From Hydrogenophaga sp. RAC07 (lineage in GTDB: Bacteria; Pseudomonadota; Gammaproteobacteria; Burkholderiales; Burkholderiaceae_C): a stretch of DNA of 64,000 nt. The stretch is taken from positions 2,914,001 to 2,978,000 of the forward strand of contig NZ_CP016449.1 of NCBI RefSeq assembly GCF_001713375.1, written 5' to 3'. Positions 8,734 to 18,635 of this stretch are shown here, in pieces. Both the position numbers and the translations under genes were made by a program. Under the pieces are notes generated by a model that saw only the letters and a program-made list of their open reading frames with translations, was not told the DNA's origin and searched no databases. Position 1 is the stretch's first letter; every line of letters starts with the position of its first letter.

Positions 8734-9525
8734 ATGCTGAATCTCACCAATGTCCAGATCGTTTACGACAACACCATCGAGGCGGTGCGAGAGGTCTCAT
8801 TGGCCGTCGGCAAAGGTCGCATAGTCGCCCTGCTCGGTTCCAACGGGGCCGGGAAATCAACCACGCTCAAAGGCATTTCGGGCGTTCTGTATCCGGAAGA
8901 CGGTGAGATCAAGGGTGGCCAGATCACGTTTGAAAACCGCCAGCTGACCGGCCTGGCGCCGGACGAAATCGTGCGCGCCGGCGTGGTCATGGTGCCCGAG
9001 GGGCGCCGCCTGTTCGACCAGTTGACGGTCGAGGAAAACCTCGTGATGGGCGGCTACACACGCAGTCTGACCGACGCCAGGCGCCAGATGGAGATGGTGT
9101 ATGGGCTGTTCCCGCGTCTGGTGCAAAAACGCAGCACGGTGTCGGGCTACCTGTCGGGCGGCGAACAGCAGATGGTGGCCATCGGCCGCGCGCTGATGTC
9201 GTCCCCGAAACTGCTGATGCTCGACGAGCCCACGCTCGGTCTGGCGCCACAGATCAGCGAAGAGATTTTCGACATCATCACCCGCCTGTGCCGCCAGGAA
9301 GGCATGGGCATTCTCCTGGTGGAGCAGAACGCACAGATGGCGCTGGCCATTGCCGACTATGGCTACATCATGGAAAACGGCCGCGTGGTGCTCGACGGTG
9401 AGGCCGACAAGATGCTGCGCAACGACGACGTGCGCGAGTTCTACCTAGGCTTCGGCGAAGGTGGATCGCGCAAGAACATGCGCGAGGTGAAGCATTACAA
9501 GCGGCGCAAACGCTGGCTGTCCTGA
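8734..9525 (+). CDS. livF: ABC transporter ATP-binding protein (LivF-type)
   Basis: Cytoplasmic ATPase of a Liv-type importer, 263 residues, with Walker A GSNGAGKST, signature LSGGEQQM, Walker B LLMLDEPTLGLAP and the switch sequence LLVEQN. The last residues, [13 protein letters not shown], extend past the usual LivF end and recur exactly in the second LivF at 23735-24595. First gene of a long plus-strand operon; the next start is 10 bp downstream. Together with LivG it powers the LivH/LivM channel encoded a few genes on. Confidence 0.94.
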   Translation: MLNLTNVQIVYDNTIEAVREVSLAVGKGRIVALLGSNGAGKSTTLKGISGVLYPEDGEIKGGQITFENRQLTGLAPDEIVRAGVVMVPEGRRLFDQLTVEENLVMGGYTRSLTDARRQMEMVYGLFPRLVQKRSTVSGYLSGGEQQMVAIGRALMSSPKLLMLDEPTLGLAPQISEEIFDIITRLCRQEGMGILLVEQNAQMALAIADYGYIMENGRVVLDGEADKMLRNDDVREFYLGFGEGGSRKNMREVKHYKRRKRWLS

Positions 9526-9535
9526 GAAAAAAAAC

Positions 9536-10318
9536 ATGAACGACACATTGTTAAGGGTCGAAACCCTGTCCAAGCGCTTCGGCGGCGTCGAAGCCGTTGC
9601 CGGTGTCAGTTTTCACGTTCGGCGCGGTGAAATCTATTCCCTGATCGGCCCCAACGGGGCCGGCAAGACGACCACCTTCAACATGATCAGCGGCGTCGTC
9701 AAGCCCAGCAGCGGCACCGTGCATTTCGATGGCAGCGACATCACCGGCATGCCGGCACACCGCCTGGCCGCCATCGGCATCGGTCGGACCTTCCAGAATC
9801 TGGCGGTGTTCAAACATGCCAGCGTGGTGGACAACCTGCTGGTCGGCCGCCACTGCCACATGGCCACCAACGTGCTGGATGCCTCGTGGTTCTTCGGACG
9901 GGCGCGGCGCGAGGAGCTCGAACACCGTCGCAAGGTGGAAGAGATCATCGATTTTCTCGAAATCGAGGAAATTCGCGACATGCCGGTGGGCACCCTGTCC
10001 TATGGCCTGCAAAAGCGGGTCGAGTTGGGACGCGCACTGGCCACCGAGCCCAAGTTGCTGCTGCTGGACGAAATGGTGTCGGGCATGAACAGCGAGGAGA
10101 CCGAAGACATTGCCCGCTTCGTGCTGGACATCCGCGACGAACTCGGCATTTCGGTCCTCATGGTCGAGCATGACATGGGCATCGTGATGGACATCTCCGA
10201 CCGCGTCTGCGTGCTCAACTTCGGCCGCAAGATCGGCGAGGGCACGCCGGCCGAGATATCGGCCAACCCGGCCGTGATCGACGCCTACCTGGGCAGCAAA
10301 ACCAAGGAGGCCGCGTGA
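9536..10318 (+). CDS. livG: ABC transporter ATP-binding protein (LivG-type)
   Basis: Second ATPase of the importer, 260 residues: Walker A GPNGAGKTT, the LivG-type signature LSYGLQKRVELGRAL, Walker B LLLLDEMVSGM and His switch VEHDMG. Walker B reads LDEM instead of the common LDEP, while the Glu base is kept. Its stop overlaps the GTG start of the ligase gene by 4 bp, which implies translational coupling. Family certain. Confidence 0.94.
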   Translation: MNDTLLRVETLSKRFGGVEAVAGVSFHVRRGEIYSLIGPNGAGKTTTFNMISGVVKPSSGTVHFDGSDITGMPAHRLAAIGIGRTFQNLAVFKHASVVDNLLVGRHCHMATNVLDASWFFGRARREELEHRRKVEEIIDFLEIEEIRDMPVGTLSYGLQKRVELGRALATEPKLLLLDEMVSGMNSEETEDIARFVLDIRDELGISVLMVEHDMGIVMDISDRVCVLNFGRKIGEGTPAEISANPAVIDAYLGSKTKEAA

Positions 10319-12183
10319 TCGACAACCTGGACGCGTTACTGCGCGACGGCAACACCACATTCCCCAAGCTGCTCCAGCACTGGGCACAGCGCTTTCCGGA
10401 TGCGCTCGCGTTTCGCGAGAAGGATTACGGTATCTGGAACCGGATGACCTGGCAGCACTATTTCGAAACGGCGCGCCGCTTCGCACTCGGTCTCAAGTCT
10501 CTGGGCTTCGACAAGGGCGACCGGCTGGCGATTGCCAGCGAGGACAGTCCGCAGTGGATGTTCACCGACCTGGCCACGCAAGCCATCGGCGGCGTCGTGG
10601 TGGGCATCTACCCCACCAACCCGTGGCCGGAGCTGCAGTACATCGTGCACCACTCGAACAGCAAGTTCGTGGTCTGCGGCGACCAGGAACAGGTCGACAA
10701 AGTGCTCGACGCCATGGACAAGCACGCCACCGGCCTGCCCGACCTGGTGAAGATCATCTGCGTCGACATGAAGGGCATGCGCGGCTACAAACACGACAAG
10801 CTGATGTCGTTCGAGGACGTGCTTGAGCTTGGCGACCAATACGCCGCGGCATCGCCCCAGCACGCGGGAACCTTTGATCGCGCCATCGAGGACACCCAAC
10901 CCGACGACACCTGCATGCTGGTCTACACCTCGGGCACCACCGGGCCGCCCAAGGGCGCGATGCTGTCGCACCGCAACCTGATCGTCACCGTTGACAAGCT
11001 CAAAACCCATTTCAAGCTCGACCGGCACAACTACGAAGTGGTCTGCTACCTGCCGTTGTGCCACGTGGCCGAGCGTGCCTTCTCGACGGTCATGCACCTG
11101 CTCACCGGTGGCGTGGTCAATTACGCCGAATCGATCGACACGGTAGCCGTCAATCTGCGCGAGATCGCACCCACGGTGTTTTTGGGCGTGCCGCGCATCT
11201 GGGAGAAGCTGCAGCAAGGCATTTTGATCCGCATGCAGGACGCCTCGCGCTTTCAGCGCTGGGCTTTCCAGCGCTGCTTCGATGCCGGGCGCCGTCTGTT
11301 CGAAAAGGTCGAGGCGCAAGGGGGCCAGCGCAGTCTGTCGGATCGCCTGCACTTCTTCGTTCTGTGGTTGCTGATGTTTCGCAATCTGCAGAAATTCGTC
11401 GGCCTGGACCGCATGCAGTGCGGCTTCTGTGGCGGCGCCAGCGTCTCACCCGAGGTACTGAAGTTCTTCCGCATCCTCGGCATTCCGGTGTACCAGGTCT
11501 ACGGCATGACCGAGTCCGGCGGGGTGATCTTCTTCCAGCATGAAAAAGCGATCAAACTGGGCGCCACCGGCCTGCCCATCGACGGCCTGAACTGGAAGAT
11601 CGCGGAGGACGGCGAGCTCGTCGTCAAGCACCCCGCCGTGTTCAAGGGCTACATCCACGACGAAGGCGCCACCGCCAAGACCGTGGTGGACGGCTGGCTG
11701 CACACCGGCGACATCGTGGCACTGGCCGACAACGGCGAGCTGATGATCGTTGACCGCAAGAAGGCCATCATCATCACCAGCGGCGGCAAGAACATCGCTC
11801 CCTCGGAGATCGAAAACGCGCTCAAGGACAGCCTGTATGTGCGCGAGGCGATCATCCTGGGCGACGGACGCCACTATTTGGCGGCGCTGATCCAGGTCGA
11901 CTACGAAACAGTCGGCAAGTGGGCACAAGAACGCAAACTGGCCTACACCACCTACAAGAGCCTGGCCGCGCTGCCCGAGGTGCGCGAACTGATCGACGAG
12001 GACGTCAAGCGTGTGAACAAGCTGTTTGCCCGGGTCGAGAACATCCGCAAGTTCCTGATCCTGGAAAAAGAACTCGACCACGACGACGGCGAACTCACCG
12101 CCACCCAGAAGGTGCGCCGCAACGTCATCGAAAAAACCTTCGCGAAAGAGATCGCGATCATCTACGGCGCAGGAGCGGGCTGA
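10315..12183 (+). CDS. Long-chain/alicyclic acyl-CoA synthetase (AMP-forming)
   Basis: AMP-forming acid:CoA ligase of 622 residues, FadD15-like. Visible motifs are the P-loop YTSGTTGPPKGAM, the A5 motif YGMTESGG, the ATP-binding GWLHTGDIV, and DRKKAIIITSGGKNIAPSEIEN before the C-terminal domain. It starts with GTG at 10315 after a strong AAGGAGG site and overlaps livG and livH on either side (ATGA-type junctions). Its position between ATPase and permease genes suggests that import is coupled to CoA activation. The transported acid is unknown; chain length cannot be read from sequence. Confidence 0.9.
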   Translation: MIDNLDALLRDGNTTFPKLLQHWAQRFPDALAFREKDYGIWNRMTWQHYFETARRFALGLKSLGFDKGDRLAIASEDSPQWMFTDLATQAIGGVVVGIYPTNPWPELQYIVHHSNSKFVVCGDQEQVDKVLDAMDKHATGLPDLVKIICVDMKGMRGYKHDKLMSFEDVLELGDQYAAASPQHAGTFDRAIEDTQPDDTCMLVYTSGTTGPPKGAMLSHRNLIVTVDKLKTHFKLDRHNYEVVCYLPLCHVAERAFSTVMHLLTGGVVNYAESIDTVAVNLREIAPTVFLGVPRIWEKLQQGILIRMQDASRFQRWAFQRCFDAGRRLFEKVEAQGGQRSLSDRLHFFVLWLLMFRNLQKFVGLDRMQCGFCGGASVSPEVLKFFRILGIPVYQVYGMTESGGVIFFQHEKAIKLGATGLPIDGLNWKIAEDGELVVKHPAVFKGYIHDEGATAKTVVDGWLHTGDIVALADNGELMIVDRKKAIIITSGGKNIAPSEIENALKDSLYVREAIILGDGRHYLAALIQVDYETVGKWAQERKLAYTTYKSLAALPEVRELIDEDVKRVNKLFARVENIRKFLILEKELDHDDGELTATQKVRRNVIEKTFAKEIAIIYGAGAG

Positions 12184-13055
12184 TGGACTATTTTCTGCAA
12201 CTGGTCATTTCCGGCATCGCCGTCGGCCTGCTCTACGGCTTCATCGGCATGGGCTTTGCGATGATTTACCGCGCCACCGGCGTGGTGAACTTCGCCCAGG
12301 GCGAGCTGATGATGCTGGTGTCCTACATCGCCTTCACCCTGGCCGGCACCTTCCAATTTGGCTTCTGGCTCATGCTGGCAGCAACTGTCGCGGCCTCGGT
12401 GCTGATCGGCCTGCTGATCGAGGTCTTGCTGATCCGTCCGATGCTTGGTCAGCCGGTGTTTTCCACGGTGATGGTGACCATTGGCCTGGCCGTGATCCTG
12501 CGCTCGGTGGTGGTGCTGATCTGGGGCGCAGACCCCATGCCGCTCAATGCCGGCCTGCCAACGGAGGTCATCAAGATCGGCCCGGCCGGCCTGTACCCGG
12601 CGCAGCTGTATTCCGTTGGGCTGATGGCGGCCGTACTGCTCGGCCTGTGGACCTTCTTTCGCTATTCGCGGGTCGGTATCGCCATGCGTGCCACCGCCAA
12701 CGTGCAAACTGCAGCCCTGCTGATGGGCATCAATGTCAAGCGCATTTTCGCCTTGTCCTGGGCCCTGTCGGCGGGGCTCGCCGCCATTGCGGGCGTGTTG
12801 ATCGGCGTGATCTACGACGTGAATCCCGGCATGTGGACGACAGGTCTGCGCAGCTTTCCCGCGGTCATCTTGGGCGGGCTGGACTCGGTGTTCGGCGCCG
12901 CACTCGGCGGCATCCTGATCGGGGTGGTCGAGAATCTGTCGGAAGGCTATATCGGCCGCGGCATGAAGGAGATCGCCGGTTTTGTTTTGATCCTCGTCGT
13001 CCTTATGGTCAGACCCTATGGCCTGTTCGGCAAACCTGAAATCGAGCGTGTCTGA
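12183..13055 (+). CDS. livH: ABC transporter permease (LivH-type)
   Basis: Integral inner-membrane permease of 290 residues with about eight hydrophobic segments, an N-terminal LYGFIGMGFAMIYRATGVVNFAQGELMM typical of LivH, and a C-terminal VRPYGLFGKPEIERV. The ATG at 12183 overlaps the ligase stop (TGATG). It pairs with LivM, which overlaps its stop by one base, to form the channel. Confidence 0.94.
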   Translation: MDYFLQLVISGIAVGLLYGFIGMGFAMIYRATGVVNFAQGELMMLVSYIAFTLAGTFQFGFWLMLAATVAASVLIGLLIEVLLIRPMLGQPVFSTVMVTIGLAVILRSVVVLIWGADPMPLNAGLPTEVIKIGPAGLYPAQLYSVGLMAAVLLGLWTFFRYSRVGIAMRATANVQTAALLMGINVKRIFALSWALSAGLAAIAGVLIGVIYDVNPGMWTTGLRSFPAVILGGLDSVFGAALGGILIGVVENLSEGYIGRGMKEIAGFVLILVVLMVRPYGLFGKPEIERV

Positions 13056-14101
13056 TGCGTAGCGGAAACTTCAAACAAAACTATCGTCAGCTGCTGGCAC
13101 TGACCGACTCGGTTCCTGTCATCGTCTGGTCGTGTCTGCTGGTGGCGCTGCTGGCGGCCGCGCCACTGCTGCTGGCCAAGTACTATGTCTCCGTCATTCT
13201 GCTGCTGCTGATCACAGCGGTGGGGGTGTTGGGCCTGAACCTGCTGACCGGGACCACCGGGCTGATCTCGCTCGGGCACTCGGGGTTTCTGGCGGTCGGC
13301 GCCTACACGGCCGGCATCGTGGCCAGCAAACTTGGCTGGCCAATGCTGGCGTCCATCTTTGCCGGTGGCGTGAGCGCGGCCATCGCCGGGATCATCGTGG
13401 GCATACCCTCGCTGCGTCTCAAAGGGCTGTACCTGGCCATCACGACGATGGCATTTGCCGTGATCATCAACCACCTGATCCTCAACGGTGGCGACCTGAC
13501 CGGAGGCTCGGAAGGCTTGACGGTGCCGCAACCCTCGCTGTTCGGTCAGGCGCTGGGGGCAGAACGTGGCTACTACTACGTGGTGCTGTGCTTTGTGGTG
13601 GTGTTCACCTTCATCACCCTGAACATCCTGCGCAGCCGCATTGGCCGGGCGTTCCAGGCGATTCGGGAGCACGACATCGCAGCCAAGGCCATGGGCGTCA
13701 ACCTGGTGCGCTACAAGTTGCTGGCGTTCATGGTCAGCGCCTTCTACACCGGCATCGCCGGGGGCTTGCTGGCCTACTACACACGCTACCTGAATGTCGA
13801 CAGCTTCAGCCTGCTGATATCGATCGAGGCGCTCTCCATGCTCATCGTCGGCGGCCTGGGTTCTGTAGCCGGCGCCTTGCTCGGAACGGCTTTCATCGTC
13901 CTGCTCAACGAAAGCCTGGGCTTCGTGTTCGGCATGATCGGCGCCAGCTTCGGCGGGTCGGGCTCCACTGCCGCCTATGAGATCAAAGGCGTCATTTATG
14001 GACTCGCGATTGTGTTGTTCCTGCGTTTTGAGCCCGATGGCCTGATGGGGCGATGGCGCGACATCAAGCATTACTGGACCCATTGGCCCTTCCGATTCTG
14101 A
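13055..14101 (+). CDS. livM: ABC transporter permease (LivM-type)
   Basis: Integral membrane permease of 348 residues. Family signatures are GLNLLTGTTGLISLGHSGFLAVGAYTA, the GIPSLRLKGLYLAITTMAF coupling region and a C-terminal FEPDGLMGRW. Translationally coupled to livH (TGATG at 13053-13057). Followed by 41 bp and two binding-protein genes, completing the importer. Confidence 0.94.
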   Translation: MRSGNFKQNYRQLLALTDSVPVIVWSCLLVALLAAAPLLLAKYYVSVILLLLITAVGVLGLNLLTGTTGLISLGHSGFLAVGAYTAGIVASKLGWPMLASIFAGGVSAAIAGIIVGIPSLRLKGLYLAITTMAFAVIINHLILNGGDLTGGSEGLTVPQPSLFGQALGAERGYYYVVLCFVVVFTFITLNILRSRIGRAFQAIREHDIAAKAMGVNLVRYKLLAFMVSAFYTGIAGGLLAYYTRYLNVDSFSLLISIEALSMLIVGGLGSVAGALLGTAFIVLLNESLGFVFGMIGASFGGSGSTAAYEIKGVIYGLAIVLFLRFEPDGLMGRWRDIKHYWTHWPFRF

Positions 14102-14142
14102 CCCCGCAGCACACGCGCTGCTTATTCCATAGGAGACCTGCG

Positions 14143-15345
14143 ATGCGAACACTACAGAAGCTGACCCAGCGCTTTTGCCTCGGCGCCCTCGCCGCACTGA
14201 CCTTCGGCAGCGCACTGGCGGCAGATCCCGGGGTCACGAACGAGAAACTCGTGCTTGGCGCGGTCATCCCGCTGAGCGGCCCGCCCAGCATCATTGGCAA
14301 GGCCATTGCCACGACCCTGAAAGTTTGGGAGCAGGACGTCAATTCGCGCGGCGGCATCGGCGGACGCAAAGTCGACATTCGCATTGAGGACGACGGCTAT
14401 GTGCCGCAGCGCGCTGTCCAGGGTCTGAAAAAACTGATTGATGTCGAACAGATCTTTGCATTGATCGGCACCTCCGGCTCGTCGCAGTTGCTGGCCATGC
14501 TGCCCATCATCGACGAGCAGAAAATTCCCGCCATCAACCATATCGCCGTCAACAGCGCCCACTTCAACCCACCGCACAAGACGCTGTTCAATATCGGGGC
14601 AACTTACTGCCAGGAGGTCTCTGCCAGCATGAAGCATCTGGTCACATCCCAGAAGCTGCAGGGATCGAAGTTCGGCCTGATCTTCCAGGAAGACGATTAC
14701 GGCACCGACGTCAAATGCGGCTACGAACAGGCCCTGAAAGAGCTCGGCTTGAAAAGCAGCATCGAAGTTGCCTACAAACGCGGGGCGAAGGATTTTTCCG
14801 CCGAGGTGTTGAGCGTGCAGCGCGCCGGCGCCACCTTCGTGCTGACCGGCGGCATCATCACCGAAACCGCCGCCATGCTCAAAGAGATCGCGAAGAACCA
14901 GATGCAAGCCGTGCGCCTGGCCGCTCACCCTTCGCATCTGCCTGCGGTACTGGCCCTGGCCGGCCCGGCAGCAGACGGCGTGTACGTCGCCGAGTATGTG
15001 CCTCCAGTGACCGACATACAAACACAAGGCATTGGCAAACTCACCGCACTGACCTACAAATATTTTTCAGCCAATGAGGTCAAGGACATGAACCGGTATT
15101 CATTGACCGCCTATGTAGGTGTCCAGTTGCTCGAATCAGCGCTCAACGCATGTGCCAAAAACCTCACACGTGCCTGCGTGGTCGAAAAGCTCGAGCAGAC
15201 CAAAAATTTCACCAGCGACGGCATCATGGCCCCATTGACCTTCGGGCCCAATATTCGACAGTCGGGGACCCGCCCCATTTTGCTCAAGGCGAATGCCAGC
15301 GCCGGGAAATTCGAGCGAGCCTCTGAATTTCTGAGTTCCAAGTAA
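14143..15345 (+). CDS. ABC transporter substrate-binding protein
   Basis: Periplasmic receptor of 400 residues, Peripla_BP_6 type. The ATG at 14143 follows AGGAGA and opens a signal peptide (MRTLQKLTQRF, hydrophobic run, cleavage near ALAAD). The mature start DPGVTNEKLVLGAVIPLSGPPS is typical. It is clearly related to the next gene but not to the pair at the window start, so this operon has its own receptor set. Ligand unknown. Confidence 0.93.
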   Translation: MRTLQKLTQRFCLGALAALTFGSALAADPGVTNEKLVLGAVIPLSGPPSIIGKAIATTLKVWEQDVNSRGGIGGRKVDIRIEDDGYVPQRAVQGLKKLIDVEQIFALIGTSGSSQLLAMLPIIDEQKIPAINHIAVNSAHFNPPHKTLFNIGATYCQEVSASMKHLVTSQKLQGSKFGLIFQEDDYGTDVKCGYEQALKELGLKSSIEVAYKRGAKDFSAEVLSVQRAGATFVLTGGIITETAAMLKEIAKNQMQAVRLAAHPSHLPAVLALAGPAADGVYVAEYVPPVTDIQTQGIGKLTALTYKYFSANEVKDMNRYSLTAYVGVQLLESALNACAKNLTRACVVEKLEQTKNFTSDGIMAPLTFGPNIRQSGTRPILLKANASAGKFERASEFLSSK

Positions 15346-15400
15346 TCAAGACGACGTGCCACCAGCCCCTCCCCCATTACTCAACCAGGAGTGCCTTTTC

Positions 15401-16609
15401 ATGACACGCAAATACTTTCGATATGCCGCCACCAGTCTGCTCAGCATGGTTATCAGCCTGACGGCCACGACCGCCGCTGCTGCCGACCCCGGTGTGACCG
15501 ACGCCAAAATCGTCCTCGGCTCGGTGACGCCCGTCAGCGGCCCCCCTAGCCTGCTGGGCAAGGCCCACATGCTTGCCTTGCGGGTATGGGAGCAGGATGT
15601 CAACGCCCGTGGTGGCATCAACGGCCGCAAGGTGGAAATTCGCCAGGAAGATGACGGCTATGTGCCTCAGCGTGCTGTGCAAGGCGTCAAGCGACTGGTC
15701 GACGTGGAAGGCATCTTCGGCCTCATCGGCACCTCGGGCTCAGCGATGCTGCAAGCCATGCTGCCCTACATCAACGAGCAAGGCTTGCCAACTATCAACG
15801 CGATGGCCGTGGCAGCAGCGCACTTCACTCCACCGAACAAAACGGTATTTGTGATCGGGCCAACCTATTGTCAGGAGTTGAGCTCCGCCATGAAAAACAT
15901 GGTCGCTAGCAAGAAGTTGCAAAAGGAGAAGTTTGCGCTGGTCTATCAGGATGACGAGTTTGGCAGCGACGTGCGTTGCGGCTACCAGAAGGCGATCAAG
16001 GATCTGGGGCTTAACAGCGTGTCCGAGATCTCCTTCAAGCGTGGCACCAAGGACTTCTCGGCTGAGATGCTGAGTCTGAAGCAGGTGGGAGCGACCTTTC
16101 TCGCGTCGGGCGGCGTGGTAGCCGAGCATTCGATGCTGATGAAGGAATCCGCTAAAAACCAGATGTCGCTGACCTTCCTTGCCGTGCATTCGGCCCACCT
16201 GACCCCTGTTCAGGCGCTCGCCGGTGCCGCGGGCGACGGCTACTTCGTCGCAGACTATGTCCCGCCTCTGACCGACCTGTCGGTGCCAGGCATGGCCAAG
16301 TTCATGGGGTTGGCACAGAAATATCTGACAGCCGACGAGTTGAAGTCGCTCAACCGCTATTCGATCACAGCCTACGTCGGTGCGCTGCTAATGGAAGACG
16401 CGATCCGCCGCTGTGGCAAGGCGCTGACCCGCGCCTGTGTCGTCGAGAAGCTGGAGACAACCAAGAACTTCAGCACCGATGGGCTGGCTTCTCCCATCAG
16501 TTTCGGCCCCAATGACCGGCACTCGCCGAGCAGCGTGCTCGTGTTGCGCTCGGACGCCAAAAACTCCCGCTTCGAGCGCGTGTCCGAACCCATCCCCGTG
16601 CTCGATTGA
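15401..16609 (+). CDS. ABC transporter substrate-binding protein
   Basis: Second receptor of this operon, 402 residues, with a signal peptide (MTRKYFRYAATSLLSMV to TAAAAD) after a CAGGAG site. It shares with its neighbour the segments QEDDGYVPQRAVQG, GTSGS, PTYCQE and ACVVEKLE-TKNF, so the two are paralogues diverged further than the pair at 3-2498. Two receptors for one permease would widen the ligand range; that is inference. Confidence 0.93.
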   Translation: MTRKYFRYAATSLLSMVISLTATTAAAADPGVTDAKIVLGSVTPVSGPPSLLGKAHMLALRVWEQDVNARGGINGRKVEIRQEDDGYVPQRAVQGVKRLVDVEGIFGLIGTSGSAMLQAMLPYINEQGLPTINAMAVAAAHFTPPNKTVFVIGPTYCQELSSAMKNMVASKKLQKEKFALVYQDDEFGSDVRCGYQKAIKDLGLNSVSEISFKRGTKDFSAEMLSLKQVGATFLASGGVVAEHSMLMKESAKNQMSLTFLAVHSAHLTPVQALAGAAGDGYFVADYVPPLTDLSVPGMAKFMGLAQKYLTADELKSLNRYSITAYVGALLMEDAIRRCGKALTRACVVEKLETTKNFSTDGLASPISFGPNDRHSPSSVLVLRSDAKNSRFERVSEPIPVLD

Positions 16610-16652
16610 CACCAGACGCCGTTCGTCACCCGCCGTACAACTGGTTCCGCCC

Positions 16653-18122
16653 GTGTTTCAAAAAGTTCTGATCGCCAACCGTGGCGAGATCGCGCTGCGG
16701 ATCCTGCACACACTCAAGGGCATGGGGCTCGCCACCGTGGTGGCCCACCACGCGGTGGACGCCGATAGCCCGGCCGTGCTGGAGGCTGACGAGTCGGTCG
16801 AATTGCACGGCTTGACGTCCGTGGCGGCCTACCTCGATATCGCGCAGTTGGTTGAAGCGTGTCGGCGCAGTGGGGCACAGGCGCTGCATCCCGGTTACGG
16901 CTTCCTGTCTGAAAACGCGGCGTTTGCGCGTGCGCTGGAAGCTGCTGGCATCGTCTTCATTGGCCCGCGTCCGGACAGCATCGAACTGATGGGCGACAAG
17001 GTGCGCGCGCGCAGCTTCGTCGCCCAACGCGGCTTTCCGGTGGCACCGAGCGCCATCGAGGACGATGACCCGGCCAGCTTCGTCGAGCGCGCCAGGGCGC
17101 TCGGCGCGCCGCTGCTAATCAAGCCTTCAGCCGGCGGTGGCGGCAAGGGCATGCGCATCGTGCGTGACCTCGCCGTGTTGGATCGCGAGATCGAGACCGC
17201 ACGGCGCGAAGGTAAGCGCTATTTTGGCGACGGTCGGCTGTTTGTCGAGCGCTATGTGGAGCGCCCGCGGCACATCGAGGTGCAGGTGATGGGCGACGCG
17301 CATGGCCAGTTGGTGCATTTCTGGGAGCGTGAATGTTCAGTGCAGCGACGCTTCCAGAAAATCATTGAAGAAACCCCCTCCCCGGCCCTTTCAACGGTGC
17401 AGCGCCACGATATTTGCGAAGCCGCAGCCGGCATTGCCCGCGCCGCCAACTATCGCGGCGCCGGCACCGTGGAGTTCATCTACGGCGCCGGTGGCGAGTT
17501 TTACTTTCTTGAGATGAACACGCGTCTGCAGGTCGAACACCCGGTCACCGAAATGGTGACGGGCTTTGACCTCGTTCGCGAACAGGTACGCGTCGCCCAG
17601 GGTGAGCCGCTCGGCTACACCCAGGCGGACATCGTGCAGCTTGGTCACGCCATCGAATGCAGGCTTTACGCCGAAGACGCCGAGCATGATTTTCGCCCCT
17701 CCACCGGTGACATCCTGTGCTGGCGACCACCCTCTGGTCCCGGCGTGCGGGTTGATGCCGGCGTGCGCGAAGGACAGGCGGTAACTGCCGCATTTGACCC
17801 CATGATCGCCAAAATTATTTGCCATGGAAACACGCGTGCACAGGCTATCGAACGCGCCATCCTGGCGCTTGAGCAATCGGTGCTGTTGGGTCTGACCACC
17901 AACGCACGCTACATCACGCGGGTACTGCGCCATGCCGAGTTCCGTGCTGGGCAGGCCGACACCGGCATGCTGGCACGCTGCGCCGACGAGCTGCGCGAGT
18001 CTCTCACCCCCGATGACATCGACCTGGTACTGGCATCGGCGGTGCTCGCCGACCGCGAACTGTTGCGCGCCGTTCACTCCATTCCCGCGATGCACGCCGC
18101 CATGGGACCCTGGAGGAATTGA
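16653..18122 (+). CDS. Biotin carboxylase subunit of acyl-CoA carboxylase
   Basis: Stand-alone biotin carboxylase of about 489 residues that uses ATP and bicarbonate to carboxylate biotin on the carrier encoded next. It shows ANRGEIALRI at the N-terminus, HPGYGFLSENA, the ATP-grasp loop KPSAGGGGKGMRIV, ERECSVQRRFQKIIEE, and FLEMNTRLQVEHPVTE with the catalytic residues. The GTG at 16653 is the earliest start that gives the family N-terminus (VFQKVLIANRGE). Unlike the alpha subunit at 46750-48753, it ends after the carboxylase domain with no biotin domain, so the enzyme is split over three genes. Confidence 0.92.
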   Translation: MFQKVLIANRGEIALRILHTLKGMGLATVVAHHAVDADSPAVLEADESVELHGLTSVAAYLDIAQLVEACRRSGAQALHPGYGFLSENAAFARALEAAGIVFIGPRPDSIELMGDKVRARSFVAQRGFPVAPSAIEDDDPASFVERARALGAPLLIKPSAGGGGKGMRIVRDLAVLDREIETARREGKRYFGDGRLFVERYVERPRHIEVQVMGDAHGQLVHFWERECSVQRRFQKIIEETPSPALSTVQRHDICEAAAGIARAANYRGAGTVEFIYGAGGEFYFLEMNTRLQVEHPVTEMVTGFDLVREQVRVAQGEPLGYTQADIVQLGHAIECRLYAEDAEHDFRPSTGDILCWRPPSGPGVRVDAGVREGQAVTAAFDPMIAKIICHGNTRAQAIERAILALEQSVLLGLTTNARYITRVLRHAEFRAGQADTGMLARCADELRESLTPDDIDLVLASAVLADRELLRAVHSIPAMHAAMGPWRN

Positions 18123-18124
18123 CG

Positions 18125-18625
18125 ATGCGCCGCCGCTATGTCATCAATGGCAAGGTCCATGACCTCGTGGTAACACGTGGAGCGAATGGCGTGTTCCACG
18201 TCAGCCATGGCGAACGCAAATTCGAGATGCAGGGGAAGACGCTGCCTGATGGCCGTTGGCGGGTCACCGTGGATCAGCGCCCGCAAGCCGTCTGGATCGC
18301 CGCGCAAGGCGACAGTCGATTCGTGCACAGTGCGGCCACCGGTGCCCTTGAAGTCGAGGTGATCGATCTCAGCGCAGCCTCCGGCGGCGACCGGGCCGGT
18401 GCCGCTTCCGACTTGCTGCAGGCGCCAATGCCCGGCACGGTGATCGCGGTTCATGTGGCAGCCGGCGATGCCGTGCACACGGGCCAACCGCTCATCGTGA
18501 TCGAAAGCATGAAGCTGGAAACCACGCTGACGGCACCGCGCGACGCCCGGGTCAAGACTGTGCACTTTGCCGTTGGCAACACCTTCGCTCTCAAGTCCAC
18601 CCTCGTGACGCTGCAAGACCCCTGA
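18125..18625 (+). CDS. Biotin carboxyl carrier protein of acyl-CoA carboxylase
   Basis: 166-residue protein whose C-terminal half is a biotinyl domain: APMPGTVIAVHVAAGD, then IESMKLE with the biotinylated Lys130. The N-terminal ~95 residues are beta-rich and resemble the linker that joins carboxylase and biotin domains in MCC/PCC alpha chains, so this looks like the detached tail of such a chain. The ATG at 18125 follows GGAGG at 18112-18116; a TTG at 18119 is an in-frame alternative. It overlaps or abuts the genes on both sides. Confidence 0.9.
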   Translation: MRRRYVINGKVHDLVVTRGANGVFHVSHGERKFEMQGKTLPDGRWRVTVDQRPQAVWIAAQGDSRFVHSAATGALEVEVIDLSAASGGDRAGAASDLLQAPMPGTVIAVHVAAGDAVHTGQPLIVIESMKLETTLTAPRDARVKTVHFAVGNTFALKSTLVTLQDP

Positions 18626-18635
18626 GAACCGATTG

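Noticed and set aside
8459..8740. 93-codon open frame before livF
   Set aside because: Arg/Thr/His-rich composition, no family pattern, overlaps the livF start; most likely chance coding in GC-rich DNA.
13016..14215. 399-codon minus-strand frame opposite livM
   Set aside because: Gln/His/Arg/Asp-rich shadow typical of the antisense of a membrane protein gene.
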